From: Defluviitaleaceae bacterium
GTDB taxonomy: Bacteria; Bacillota; Clostridia; Lachnospirales; WQUN01
DNA: 56,326 nt
Assembly: GCA_009780315.1 (NCBI GenBank)
Contig: WRAH01000015.1
Coordinates: forward strand, 1 to 56,326
Reading direction: 5' to 3'
The position numbers were made by a program, and so were the translations under genes. This document shows positions 16,101 through 24,600 of this stretch, in pieces. The notes beneath the pieces were generated by a model. The model did not search any database. It was not told where the DNA came from and was given only the letters and a program-made list of their open reading frames with translations. How positions within the stretch are numbered: the stretch's first letter is position 1; each line of letters starts with the position of its first letter.

Positions 16101-16940
16101 TTACATTTCATATTCATAACTAGAGGTGTTGCTTCTTTCATCAAACAAGCAATGGCCGTCCTCCATAAATCGAAAATGTGCTGGGCAAGACAGACTTTCT
16201 CGAATACTATGGCTCATTTTTCCAGCCCGTGGGGCGGGGAGCTTATGCTTAACCAACGGGTCAGGAATGGTAATCGTCAGTTGATATCTGCCCTGTTTCA
16301 ACGCAATCATGCCTGCTTCACAGCGTAATATTTTTACACCTTTGTATGTTGCCAGCCGATATTCTTGCCCGTTAAGCCATACTACACAAATACATCCCCA
16401 AAACTTTAATCCATAGAAAGGTATCCGTGCAACAGATGCCATAATAGAACAGTTTTTTTCAAAATCATTGGAATGCACCCATGTATATCCACTTGGAAAA
16501 GAGTATCCGCTATCCGATTCAATATAACCCTTTCCACCTGTAAAGCATTGGACTTCACCGTTCAATATTATTTCACCGTGAAGGGTGTGCAGCATACTGA
16601 CTATCCCATGACGGCATTCCATGGGAAAAAATCTGAATGGACCCATAATATCTCCATGAATGGGTGTGAGGTTTGTGTAAGTTATTTCACCTGTTAGCAC
16701 CAGTGTTTCATGATGAATCGCTAATGTTATTCCATCAGGGGAAAAAATATTTCCGCCGACAATGAGCGTATCCCCTTTACGGTATTCAGACAATGGATAT
16801 GGAATATAATAAGATTTACCATCAGTGACAACCATGACAAAAGCTTCATCATATGACCGCCCAGGGATGATTGACAAGGACTTACCATTTGCCTGATGCT
16901 TATAGTACCACCCTTCAAATTGAAAATTGCGTGCATTCAT
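16101..16940 (-). CDS. Tocopherol cyclase-like protein
   Basis: 279 residues. Start ATG at 16940 is chosen because TAGGAGAG lies upstream; an in-frame extension to 16970 lacks a site. The N-terminal FEGWYYKHQ...SIIPG and later HGDIMGPFRFFPMECRHG, WVHSND and SIMASVARIPF match the bacterial tocopherol cyclase-like family, a lipocalin-like double beta-barrel. Bacteria of this type do not make tocopherol, so the true ligand is unknown. It ends at the shared bidirectional terminator. Confidence 0.78.
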   Translation of the reverse strand: MNARNFQFEGWYYKHQANGKSLSIIPGRSYDEAFVMVVTDGKSYYIPYPLSEYRKGDTLIVGGNIFSPDGITLAIHHETLVLTGEITYTNLTPIHGDIMGPFRFFPMECRHGIVSMLHTLHGEIILNGEVQCFTGGKGYIESDSGYSFPSGYTWVHSNDFEKNCSIMASVARIPFYGLKFWGCICVVWLNGQEYRLATYKGVKILRCEAGMIALKQGRYQLTITIPDPLVKHKLPAPRAGKMSHSIRESLSCPAHFRFMEDGHCLFDERSNTSSYEYEM

Positions 16941-17015
16941 AAGTGATTCTCTCCTAAGTAAATATAACATCTCTACAACATGGTTGACATATTTTGCAAT
17001 AATTATAAGTCTGCT

Positions 17016-17708
17016 TTATTGCAATTTACTTTGATGCAGCAATGCATTTGCTAGAATCAAATCGATGGGTGTAGTGATTTTTATGTTAAGGTTACTACCT
17101 TCAACAACTTGCACGGAAATGCCTATCCGCTCAACGAGCGCGCTGTCGTCTGTGACCTTTGATAGAATGTCATCCGTTTGGGCTTGAGCATATGCACGGG
17201 TGATTATGGGATATGTAAAACCTTGGGGGGTTTGCGCCCGCCAAAGGTTTTCACGATTAGGCGTGGATTGCACTTGATTATTTTCATTAGCAATTTTTAC
17301 TGTGTCTGTCATAGGCACACAAACAATGGCTGCGCCATGCTTTATCGTCGCTTCTACTACTGATTTTATTATTTCAGGCGTAACAAATGGACGTACACCA
17401 TCATGGATTATCACAATATTTTCATGATTTTTTAAGCAATGTAAAGCCGCATATACACTGTGGGCACGTGTTGCCGCTCCGCTTACGATATAACGGAGTT
17501 TTTTTATACCATAGGCACGGACTTCACTTTCATACCCTGTTGGAATGGCTACGGCAATGTCTTCTACAAAGTCTAACGTATCAAAAACATCAAGGGTTCG
17601 CTTTAAAATTGGCTTGCCATCAAGGGGTAAAAATTGTTTAGGCACATCTCCCCCAAGCCGAATACCTGCACCAGAGGCAGGAACAACTACACTGACTTTA
17701 TGATTCAA
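17016..17708 (-). CDS. ispD: 2-C-methyl-D-erythritol 4-phosphate cytidylyltransferase
   Basis: 230 residues. Transfers CMP from CTP to methylerythritol phosphate in the MEP isoprenoid pathway. The N-terminal nucleotide-binding motif VVVPASGAGIRLGGDVPKQF, the IIHDGVRPFV motif and WRAQTPQGF are diagnostic of IspD. The start is TTG 17708 (GGATGTG upstream); no ATG is better placed. Gly replaces the usual Met in the GxGxRxG loop region (SGAGIRLGG), which is tolerated in the family. It follows the secreted protein gene by 12 bp. Confidence 0.92.
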   Translation of the reverse strand: MNHKVSVVVPASGAGIRLGGDVPKQFLPLDGKPILKRTLDVFDTLDFVEDIAVAIPTGYESEVRAYGIKKLRYIVSGAATRAHSVYAALHCLKNHENIVIIHDGVRPFVTPEIIKSVVEATIKHGAAIVCVPMTDTVKIANENNQVQSTPNRENLWRAQTPQGFTYPIITRAYAQAQTDDILSKVTDDSALVERIGISVQVVEGSNLNIKITTPIDLILANALLHQSKLQ

Positions 17709-17720
17709 GACTTCACATCC

Positions 17721-18302
17721 TTAATATATTTGCACCACCTTATCTGGGTATACTAAGGCAGGGCAGCTTGCGGTTATCATGTCCACCCATACAAAAAACT
17801 CCATTCCCGGCACAATGTTTGCAGAGGTTAAAGGGGCATGATTATAGTCTAAAATTTGAGACTCTTGATTTAGTACAACACGATATTTTTCATCAACACT
17901 AAGAAAGACAACGCCATCTGTACCATATTGAATATTCTCACTGACAAGTACGGTAAAGACTGCGGCATCCTCATCCTCTGGATTTAGCCAAATTGCAACG
18001 GCTTTTGCAGGTGTATCCGTGCCTACTATCTCATACGCCGCACGGATTCCCATATTAGGCGAGACATTTTGCAAAGACACAGGAAGTCCAGTGCGCAAGT
18101 CAAAAATAGGTGCGTCACCCACATGAATCACAATTTCTGTCTGCCCGCCATCTGTAATGGCTTCGCCCTTTACACGAATTTTATCATTTTCTATGCTTAG
18201 TATTGTTCCAATGGTTTCATTCACATTATCACCCACGGCTAAAACTGTCAAACTTTGAAAAGCAATTAAGACTGCAACAAGGCATATAATCATTTTCTTC
18301 AT
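17721..18302 (-). CDS. Secreted protein of unknown function
   Basis: 193 residues with a clear signal peptide (MKKMIICLVAVLIAFQSLTV, cleavage probably after LAVG region). The mature part is beta-rich and includes GTILSIENDKIRVKGEAI, which resembles N-terminal domains found in clostridial copper amine oxidase-domain proteins, but I do not recognise the family with certainty. GGAGGG precedes ATG 18302. It is the first gene of a two-gene transcript with ispD. Confidence 0.65.
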   Translation of the reverse strand: MKKMIICLVAVLIAFQSLTVLAVGDNVNETIGTILSIENDKIRVKGEAITDGGQTEIVIHVGDAPIFDLRTGLPVSLQNVSPNMGIRAAYEIVGTDTPAKAVAIWLNPEDEDAAVFTVLVSENIQYGTDGVVFLSVDEKYRVVLNQESQILDYNHAPLTSANIVPGMEFFVWVDMITASCPALVYPDKVVQIY

Positions 18303-18385
18303 AAACGCCCTCCATATTTTTCATCATAAAAATATTATGCCCTAAATGATTGTAAAAATATGCATGTGTATTATACCTGTTTATA

Positions 18386-18416
18386 AAAAATCGGCAAGCA
18401 TGTGCTTGCCGATTTT
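18386..18416 (-). terminator. Terminator of module B regulator
   Basis: AAAAATCGGCAAGCA / TGTGCTTGCCGATTTTT hairpin directly after the regulator stop. The same hairpin core recurs at 21587-21612. Confidence 0.88.
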
Positions 18417-19487
18417 TCAGTCTGTAGGTTTTTCTTTTAGTTTGCCACGGTCTGGATATTTGGTGTTCATGATAGAGTGCAGGACGTTTAGCATAAGCTC
18501 CTTGTCCGCTTCGGTTGCTTTGGCGGTGCAAGCGTTGACAGCAAGCAGGAAAGGGTCTGCATTTTCTTTTATTGCGTCGTCATCTCCCGTAAAATAATCT
18601 AGTTTTACACCAAGGATTTTAGCAAAGTTTTTTAGCCTGTTAAAGGATACTGAATCCTCCCCGCGTTCTATAGCATTTAATGCGCTGGGTTCTATATTCA
18701 TTAGGTCAGCAAGGTCTGTTGCAAGCATATCTGTTTCAATACGTCGTTTGCGTATTTGATGTCCTGTGAGGATTCCTTCTAAAGGTCTGTCTAAAGTTTC
18801 ATCCATATATGCCAGATATTCTGCCATGTCTGATTTTGTTATTCTGTATAGTTTTCTATTACCGCATTCTGCAAGTGCTTCTAGCCCAACTTTAATTAAC
18901 TCTTGCTTATTTTCAAAAATCCCTTGTCGGATTTGTAGTACATACTGCATAGGAAGTTTATTTCTTATAGCTATCGCCATAATGTGGTCAAAACTTCGCT
19001 TAAAGGCTTTATTAAGTATTTCCACACTCAAATTAGATTCGTGATATTTCACTCGTAATAAGCGATGTGTAAGATTATGGTGCATAATCGCACGAACTAT
19101 CCTAAACTCATACTGGCTTTCATATTCTTCATCATTTAAAAGAGCAAAAGCTTCTTCGGCAAATTCCATAGTCGAACCAAATGTCGGAAGAAAAGCAATC
19201 ATGCTTGCTAATACAGCAAAGTCTAAGTACTTCCATTCAACTAATGACTCCAAATACTTAAAGATTGGAGCAGCTGTTGCACAACATTCTTCAAAACTTT
19301 TATCGTCATTATCTGCCTTGGTCGTTTTCAAGTCATATAAAATCATAGTCAAATCATCATCAGCTTTTTTAGCCAGACACTTTTCAATATTGTTAATAAG
19401 TTTATCCATATTTTGATTTTCAAGCTTTTTTAATGCTAGGTATTCGTTAATTAAAGATTCTTTAATTTTTTGTATACTCTTCAACAT
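18417..19487 (-). CDS. Module B regulator with C-terminal HTH
   Basis: 356 residues. Start ATG at 19487, 7-8 nt after AAGGAGA; the open frame extends to 19571 but those codons overlap the small peptide gene. Residues 1-235 are helical and lack a recognised family name. Residues ~243-301 form an XRE HTH (GHQIRKRRIETDMLATDLA, ALNAIERGEDSVSFNRLKNF), then a helical tail ending YPDRGKLKEKPTD, a tail shared with the module C paralog (YPNRGKLKEKPQ). The architecture, HTH after the helical domain, is the reverse of PlcR/Rgg-type regulators. Divergent from the AbrB-like pair at 19797. Probably binds the intergenic region; ligand could be the peptide encoded just upstream. Confidence 0.85.
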   Translation of the reverse strand: MLKSIQKIKESLINEYLALKKLENQNMDKLINNIEKCLAKKADDDLTMILYDLKTTKADNDDKSFEECCATAAPIFKYLESLVEWKYLDFAVLASMIAFLPTFGSTMEFAEEAFALLNDEEYESQYEFRIVRAIMHHNLTHRLLRVKYHESNLSVEILNKAFKRSFDHIMAIAIRNKLPMQYVLQIRQGIFENKQELIKVGLEALAECGNRKLYRITKSDMAEYLAYMDETLDRPLEGILTGHQIRKRRIETDMLATDLADLMNIEPSALNAIERGEDSVSFNRLKNFAKILGVKLDYFTGDDDAIKENADPFLLAVNACTAKATEADKELMLNVLHSIMNTKYPDRGKLKEKPTD

Positions 19488-19515
19488 TAAAAACTTCTCC
19501 TTCATAATGAAAGTC

Positions 19516-19578
19516 TTACAAGTCACATCCCTCAAGGCCTCCAACCAAATCAGAGCAACCGAACGGTACAAAAGTCAT
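19516..19578 (-). CDS. Module B small peptide with FVPFG core (possibly truncated by a stop)
   Basis: A 20-residue frame starting at ATG 19578, containing TFVPFGCSDL and ending EGCDL, 28 bp before the regulator start. Directly upstream and in the same frame is a hydrophobic 12-codon stretch from ATG 19620 (MYLFSLVTLISG) that ends at a TAG, then two codons later the second ATG. The module A and C peptides have such a hydrophobic N-terminus fused to the core, so the TAG (19584-19582) looks like a mutation that split the gene. Neither ATG has a good ribosome binding site. Either a shortened peptide is made or this copy is decaying. Confidence 0.5.
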   Translation of the reverse strand: MTFVPFGCSDLVGGLEGCDL

Positions 19579-19643
19579 AAACTAACCAGAAATAAGTGTA
19601 ACTAGACTAAATAGATACATAAAAGACATACATTTTTTTTATC

Positions 19644-19672
19644 ATATTATCACGGGAAATGTTGGCTGTAAA
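19644..19672 (-). promoter_or_regulatory. Promoter of module B peptide-regulator operon
   Basis: On the minus strand, TTTACA (19672-19667), 17-bp spacer, TAATAT (19649-19644). The arrangement TTTAC(A/T)-17-TAT/TAA box matches those of modules A and C. Confidence 0.5.
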
Positions 19673-19709
19673 TATGTTTATATCATATTTTAAAATACGT
19701 AATATTCTT

Positions 19710-19738
19710 TTGCTAAAATATGTTAAGTGACGCATAAT
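19710..19738 (+). promoter_or_regulatory. Probable promoter of module B AbrB pair
   Basis: TTGCTA (19710-19715), 17 bp, CATAAT (19733-19738), about 60 bp before the first AbrB-like start. It faces away from the peptide promoter, so one intergenic operator could control both. Confidence 0.4.
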
Positions 19739-19796
19739 ACCAACACAACACTCCGCCATATTGTTGCAAATATAAGATTCACTAGGAGGAAGCAAA

Positions 19797-20099
19797 ATGA
19801 GCAATCTTAGATTATGTACAATGGACGAGCAGGGAAGGATTTTCATTCCAGAAGCGTTCCGCAACCACATGGGGTGGAGTATAGGCAGTAAACTTACCGT
19901 ACTCATTAGCGAAGCAGAGCGTAGTATCACCCTACTTACCAAAGAAGATGGCGAAGTTCAACTAGACGAACAGGGCAGGGTACAATTTAGCGAAGGGTCG
20001 CGCATACTCCTTGAATGGCACGAGCAAGACGAAATGGAAATCGCTTTAGACCAAGACAAATTACATGTGTGGAAATTTGCAGAGGAGGATATCGCATGA
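19797..20099 (+). CDS. Tandem AbrB-like swapped-hairpin protein, module B
   Basis: 100 residues with two AbrB-like half-motifs: MDEQGRIFIPEAFRNHMGW near residues 9-27 and LDEQGRVQFSEGSRILLEW near 57-75. AGGAGG precedes the ATG. Its stop overlaps the start of the zinc-ribbon AbrB gene by 4 bp, so the two are made together. It is about 95% identical to the protein at 46695-46997 and far more distant from the one at 1154, showing recent copying between modules B and C. Likely DNA-binding transition-state type regulator or antitoxin-like protein; no toxin is adjacent. Confidence 0.8.
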   Translation: MSNLRLCTMDEQGRIFIPEAFRNHMGWSIGSKLTVLISEAERSITLLTKEDGEVQLDEQGRVQFSEGSRILLEWHEQDEMEIALDQDKLHVWKFAEEDIA

Positions 20100-20341
20100 A
20101 AGCAACTGGAATCGTAAGAAATGTTGATGATGTAGGCAGGCTCGTAATTCCTAAAGAAATCCGTAAAACCTTTGGCATTGATAGGGAGCAGGGCTTAGAA
20201 ATTCATGTGGACGGTCAGAACATTATCATTAGCAAATACTACAACAAGTGCATTATTTGTAGTGATACCAATGAACTTACATCTTTTAATGGTAAACTTA
20301 TTTGCAGCCATTGTGCTAAAGAAATAAAACAGGCTTGTTAG
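20096..20341 (+). CDS. AbrB/SpoVT family regulator with C-terminal zinc ribbon, module B
   Basis: 81 residues. The N-terminal swapped-hairpin domain is canonical AbrB: GIVRNVDDVGRLVIPKEIRKTFGI near residues 5-28. The C-terminus carries CIIC...CSHC, a zinc-ribbon pair seen in many clostridial AbrB proteins. Ribosome binding site GAGGAGG lies in the end of the preceding gene. It differs from the copy at 46453-46698 by a single residue (Glu/Gly in TNxLTS). Global or local transcription regulator is inferred. Confidence 0.88.
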   Translation: MKATGIVRNVDDVGRLVIPKEIRKTFGIDREQGLEIHVDGQNIIISKYYNKCIICSDTNELTSFNGKLICSHCAKEIKQAC

Positions 20342-20382
20342 AACGCCTTTTCCTACAACTGCCACCTCAGTTTTAGGCGTTA

Positions 20383-20411
20383 ATATATTTTCTTCCTTTT
20401 TCACATTAAAA
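20383..20411. repeat. 29-bp direct repeat next to terminator, copy 1 (copy 2 at 21559-21588)
   Basis: The segment starting ATATATTTTCTTCC and ending TCACATTAAAA occurs identically at both sites, each time immediately before a terminator hairpin. Its role is unknown. Confidence 0.75.
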
Positions 20412-20436
20412 GCCCGATATTATTTATCGGGCTTTT
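20408..20436. terminator. Bidirectional terminator between AbrB pair and membrane protein
   Basis: AAAAGCCCGATA / TATCGGGCTTTT stem with a 5-nt loop, between the convergent genes at 20341 and 20482. Confidence 0.9.
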
Positions 20437-20481
20437 GTGTTGTAATAATGATATTGATAAAAGTTATCTTACTAGAAATAG

Positions 20482-20955
20482 TTATTTATAGGCTTTGGCT
20501 ATAAAGCTAATAGGCGCAAACAGCCCAAGTGAAATGTACGTGCCATAAAATAAAACTATAGATGAGATAATTACAATATCCCCCATTGAGCTTACTAACA
20601 AATCATTGTCTGCATTATAAATAGTGATTAACATAGATGTTACAAAAACAACAATTGCAATAATGAGGGTAGAAATAGATAAAAGACGAAATAATCCAGC
20701 AACACCATTTCTGTCTTCTTGTGAAAGTACTGCTTTTGGGTTAATTGCCATTTTAAAGCCCATACCAAAGAATGCAAAACCTCGTGTAGCCATGATAATG
20801 CCTAAAAGTGGCACTGCAAGGGCTAACAATGAAGGTAAGTCGATGAAAAGCATGACTATATCAAAGACAGCTTCGCCTGATATTAAAAGCACAAGCACAA
20901 AAAATGCCAACCACACCATTTGACCGATAATAAACATTAGAACCCCCGTCTTCAT
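20482..20955 (-). CDS. Small integral membrane protein, four helices
   Basis: 157 residues from ATG 20955 (TTG 20967 is an in-frame alternative; neither has a clear ribosome binding site). Four hydrophobic helices are visible, with a cytosolic loop around MAINPKAVLSQEDRNG. The overall layout, with a Gly/Phe-rich second helix and a central loop, recalls small MotA/TolQ-like proteins, but this is a weak resemblance. It follows the Cys-rich secreted protein gene by about 30 bp and may be co-transcribed with it. Confidence 0.6.
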   Translation of the reverse strand: MKTGVLMFIIGQMVWLAFFVLVLLISGEAVFDIVMLFIDLPSLLALAVPLLGIIMATRGFAFFGMGFKMAINPKAVLSQEDRNGVAGLFRLLSISTLIIAIVVFVTSMLITIYNADNDLLVSSMGDIVIISSIVLFYGTYISLGLFAPISFIAKAYK

Positions 20956-20985
20956 ATTATGTGGCAAGTAACGTAAATTTAAAGC

Positions 20986-21315
20986 CTACGCATGTCTACA
21001 TGAAGAAGAATTGCAAGTACTCATAGCAAAACATCTGCATACAGGTGCAATTATCGCCCATAATGACCCGCAACTCCCTCCGCAAATATTTGCATTTGCT
21101 GGATTTACTTCAATATAAGTAGTATCGACAGCAAATAATCCCTCTTCGGTGAAGCAACAATCTTCAACATTGAATGTTGCTTCAAATTCATCTGCTAATG
21201 CCAATTCAAGCTCAAATGCTGGCAATGTCAACATTGCAAACATCAACGAAAGAGCCAACAAGAACAATACTTTACTACGCTTAATTATACAATCACCATC
21301 CCATGCTCCAAACAC
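20986..21315 (-). CDS. Small secreted Cys-rich protein, start uncertain
   Basis: Up to 109 residues. The N-terminal part is a signal peptide (KVLFLLALSLMFAMLTLPAF). The mature region ends with a cluster of cysteines: DCCFTEEG, NICGGSCGSLW, PVCRCFAM and STCNSSSCRHA. The open frame begins at GTG 21315, but that codon lacks a ribosome binding site; GGATGGTGA instead points to a non-ATG codon (ATA 21288 or ATT 21285) at the natural signal-peptide start. The Cys pattern suggests disulfides or a modified peptide; no maturation enzyme is adjacent. I do not recognise the family. Confidence 0.5.
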   Translation of the reverse strand: MFGAWDGDCIIKRSKVLFLLALSLMFAMLTLPAFELELALADEFEATFNVEDCCFTEEGLFAVDTTYIEVNPANANICGGSCGSLWAIIAPVCRCFAMSTCNSSSCRHA

Positions 21316-21520
21316 AGGGAAAAGCGCGCATTTCCTTCTTTTTAGATTTTATAGTAATTCTGTGTTTTTATTTAACATGATTATAAATTGTCGCATAGAC
21401 AAAGTCAACGAAATATTTTTAATTTCCAAATGTATTTTTGTGAAAAATTATGAATTTTAAATGAATGCGTTGTGTTTGGTTGAAATATGTCAAGTTTATA
21501 ATAAAGTGTTTTTTGAGCAT
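21316..21520. other. Gene-free AT-rich interval
   Basis: Between the Cys-rich protein and the terminator cluster at 21521-21612 I see only AT-rich sequence and frames without ribosome binding sites. It is likely the promoter region for the Cys-rich secreted protein. Confidence 0.4.
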
Positions 21521-21557
21521 GAAAAACCTCCTTGACTTTTGCGTAAGGAGGTTTTTC
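21521..21557. terminator. Terminator-like hairpin
   Basis: GAAAAACCTCCTT / AAGGAGGTTTTTC, 13-bp stem with a T-run on both strands. It sits just before the repeat copy at 21559 and backs up the terminator of the large surface protein. Confidence 0.8.
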
Positions 21558-21558
21558 A

Positions 21559-21588
21559 TATATATTTTCTTCCTTTTTCACATTAAAA
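21559..21588. repeat. 29-bp direct repeat, copy 2
   Basis: Same sequence as 20383-20411, abutting the terminator hairpin at 21587. Confidence 0.75.
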
Positions 21589-21612
21589 TCGGCAAGCATG
21601 TGCTTGCCGATT
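21587..21612 (-). terminator. Terminator of the second giant surface protein
   Basis: AATCGGCAAGCA / TGCTTGCCGATT hairpin 15 bp after the stop, with T-run on the minus strand. Identical core to the hairpin at 18386-18416. Confidence 0.85.
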
Positions 21613-21626
21613 ACATAAGGAAATGT

Positions 21627-24600
21627 TTATAGCTCTCTTTTAATCTTAAAAATATAGTGGAGTGTAGCCAATGCCGCCAGCACAGATATAAAAAACCCGA
21701 GCTGTAATATAAGGCGGATATTGCTTAACCCAGTGCGCGGCAGTGTGCCAAGTGGAACGGGCTGTGCCTCAATAATGACTACATGCTCATCAACAATGGT
21801 GACTTCACCTTCAACAAAAACGATATTTTCATCTTCTTCATCAAAAATAAATCCAGTAAGGGGTGTGCCTCTATCATCTATAAATACATACTCATTGTCT
21901 TCAAATGCTGACAGGGGTACTTCTATATCATTTATGATGATATATTCCCTGTCCCCTACATTAGTCTCAACAATGTTAGCAGGTACTCGTATGACAGTGC
22001 TTGGCGGTGAACCTTCATTGCTGCCATTATATTCAGTATAGTCATTATCTTCGTTATCATTATTACTTACGTTGTTGCCGTTGTCGTAGTCATCCTCATC
22101 CTCATCCTCATTATTATCGGTGTCATCGTCACCGCTGTCATCGTTATCGTCATTGTCGTTGTCATCATTATCTTCATTGTCCCCATTATCATTTTCTTCA
22201 TCAAAAATCCATTGGGCTACATATATTGCGTTTTCTGTAACAGTTTCTGATACGTCAGGATACCATCCTGCAAATATCCAACCAGAAACACCTTCAGGTA
22301 TTCCATCAAATGCTGGAGTGTTTGCGCCATATAAAAGGTTTTCAAAGACTTGTGTATCAAACGTTCCCTGTTCACCAGCTTCATAGATTACTGTAAACCA
22401 CATTTCATCAATACGTTCCCACACTGCATAGTATACGATGGAATCTTGGGGTTGAATAGTTCCCTCAAAACTTATCATGCCTGCTAGGTTATTGTTATCG
22501 CCCGCTTGACTATGCCATCCAACCTGTACATATCCTGAACGATGGAATATACCTCTGGTTTCATCTAAATAAATAACCGTGCCACGCTCCATAAGCCTAG
22601 ACCATGGCAACTGTGCCGTAACAAAGTTTGGATGAAATGCGACTGTGATATAATCCTCCAGCCTGTCATTAGATACAAATAAAGCTGTAAAATGCTTATG
22701 CCCATCTATTGTAACAAACATATCTGGAAAAAAGATTCTGCTTGGGGTGCGGGCTTCTGTCCAGCCTATAAAGGTATACCCAGGCGGTGCAGAGAAATTG
22801 TTATTGCCTGCAATACGGGCTGTAGTATTGAGTTTATAATCATTAGGATTTACAGGTGTTTCGCCAATACCCTGTCCAATGTCATAGGTGATAACAAAAC
22901 CATCTGTTTGCCATGTGGCTACAAGGGTCAAATGCTCCATGATAGGTGTGTCAAAAGAAAAACGTCTCAAAATATTATTGGCGTGTAGTCTTGACCAACC
23001 TACAAATACACCCCAGCCCTCTACAGTTTGACCCACTTGATAGGGCAGAAATTCCTCACGAAGGTGTTGACCTCGCCCTATGGGTATGGGTGAAGCCTGC
23101 ATTTCAAGCCCGCCTAGTGCATATAGCAATGTCACTTCAAGTTCAGTTGAAGCCCATCTTGCAAATAATGTGACTGCACTGTTGGGCATGGTCATTGAAG
23201 GGTCAAACACAACTCTATAATCTGCATCAAGATACCAGCCCATGAAACGGTGTATAAATCCATTTTCAAGTTTGTCATCTATTTCATCAGGCACAAATTC
23301 CAAAACTTCTTGACCAAACATGATATTTACTGCATCAATTTGCTGTCCGCCCATGGTGTTAAAGTGTAAGTTGTGGCGATTGCGTGTATAAAAAAATCGA
23401 TAGGTTTGTACATCATTTGAGTTTCTGCTATTGACCACTGTTCCATCTGGGCGCAGGTTATTGTCACCAATATGCCTTGCGCCTTCTATTTCTCTTGGGT
23501 TAAGGGTTGTATTGCTTTGAATATTAAGGACTTGGGAGTTCCGTTGGCACATAACAAAGTCACGGGTGACACCATTAAATTCCATGGGTATGCCTGTTTC
23601 ATTGGGCAATGCTTCAATCCAAAACTGTGCATACCGAACCACTACAGCCCCCCAGTTTACTGTAAATACAGCAGCCTGCCCATTGTTAGGCACCATGTCA
23701 TGGGTGACGGTTAGCCTATGGGTTACAAAATTAAACGGTGCAGATATATTGCTTGCACGCGCCCAGCTTGTGAAGTTTGCGGTGGCTGTATTACCCCATG
23801 GGCTTGAGGCATTATTACGGCTGACATGTGTTCTTAAAAATGTGGCATTGGCACTGCTGGGCCAAAGGTGGGTAATATCCTGTTCATACTTTGCTTGGAA
23901 GGAATATCTTGCGTTGTTAAATCCAACACCTTCTGGGCTAATTCCTTGAGAAAAGGAATGTCCGTCAAAGGCCATTGTTGCGCCGCGCCTATTCGTGTTG
24001 TTGTTTGTGCCGGGGTTTAAGTCAAATTCAAAAGTAAATAACACACGGCGTAAATATACATTGATAACCGTATTGCCATTGCCTAAGACTGTTCTGCTTT
24101 CACCATGCCTGAATGTTGCCCATTCAGTGCCATTTGTTAATGTTAAACCTTGCGGCAGGTTAAAGGCTTCAAAATTTGAGCCATTCGTAAGATTGACCAT
24201 TGACCCTGCCTGGGCTTGTCTGCGTTCAGACTGATGAAAAATATAATTTTCGTGAACTTCTCCTGGGTCGCCTATAAAATTAGGTCTTTCTACCCAATAT
24301 ACTACAGTAAAGTAAACCATTTGGGGGTTCCATACGGCATATAGTGTTAAATCACTGGTTATCGGCTCATCAATAAAGGGTGTATCCCCATCAGGCGTTA
24401 ATGCCCAATGCCGAAATTCAAAACCCACTCTTGAAGGGTTTGGCGGCAGTGTAAAATGGCTATTATGCACGGCAGTGATTGGAGAAACATGGTCGCCATC
24501 TGAAATAAATGTGATAACGTGCAACGCTGCAAATATCGGTACAAGAACAATATCCCTGTTGATTTCACTTTTAATATCAAAAGCGATATCACTGCCTTCT

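Larger units (their letters stand above)
19797..20341. repeat. 545-bp inverted long repeat, arm 1 (arm 2 at 46453-46997)
   Basis: The two-gene AbrB unit is repeated in opposite orientation 26 kb away with roughly 96% nucleotide identity by eye. Identity stops at about the first start codon and within a few bases of the last stop codon (both copies read GTTAGAA and then differ). Flanking promoters and terminators are unrelated, so coding sequence alone has been copied or homogenised. Confidence 0.9.

Noticed and set aside
22080..22200. Dense short tandem repeat of TCATCG/TCATTA-type units that looks like a satellite or CRISPR-like array
   Set aside because: It is the coding sequence of an Asp/Asn/Glu-rich linker in the wall-anchored protein; there are no spacers or constant-length repeats.
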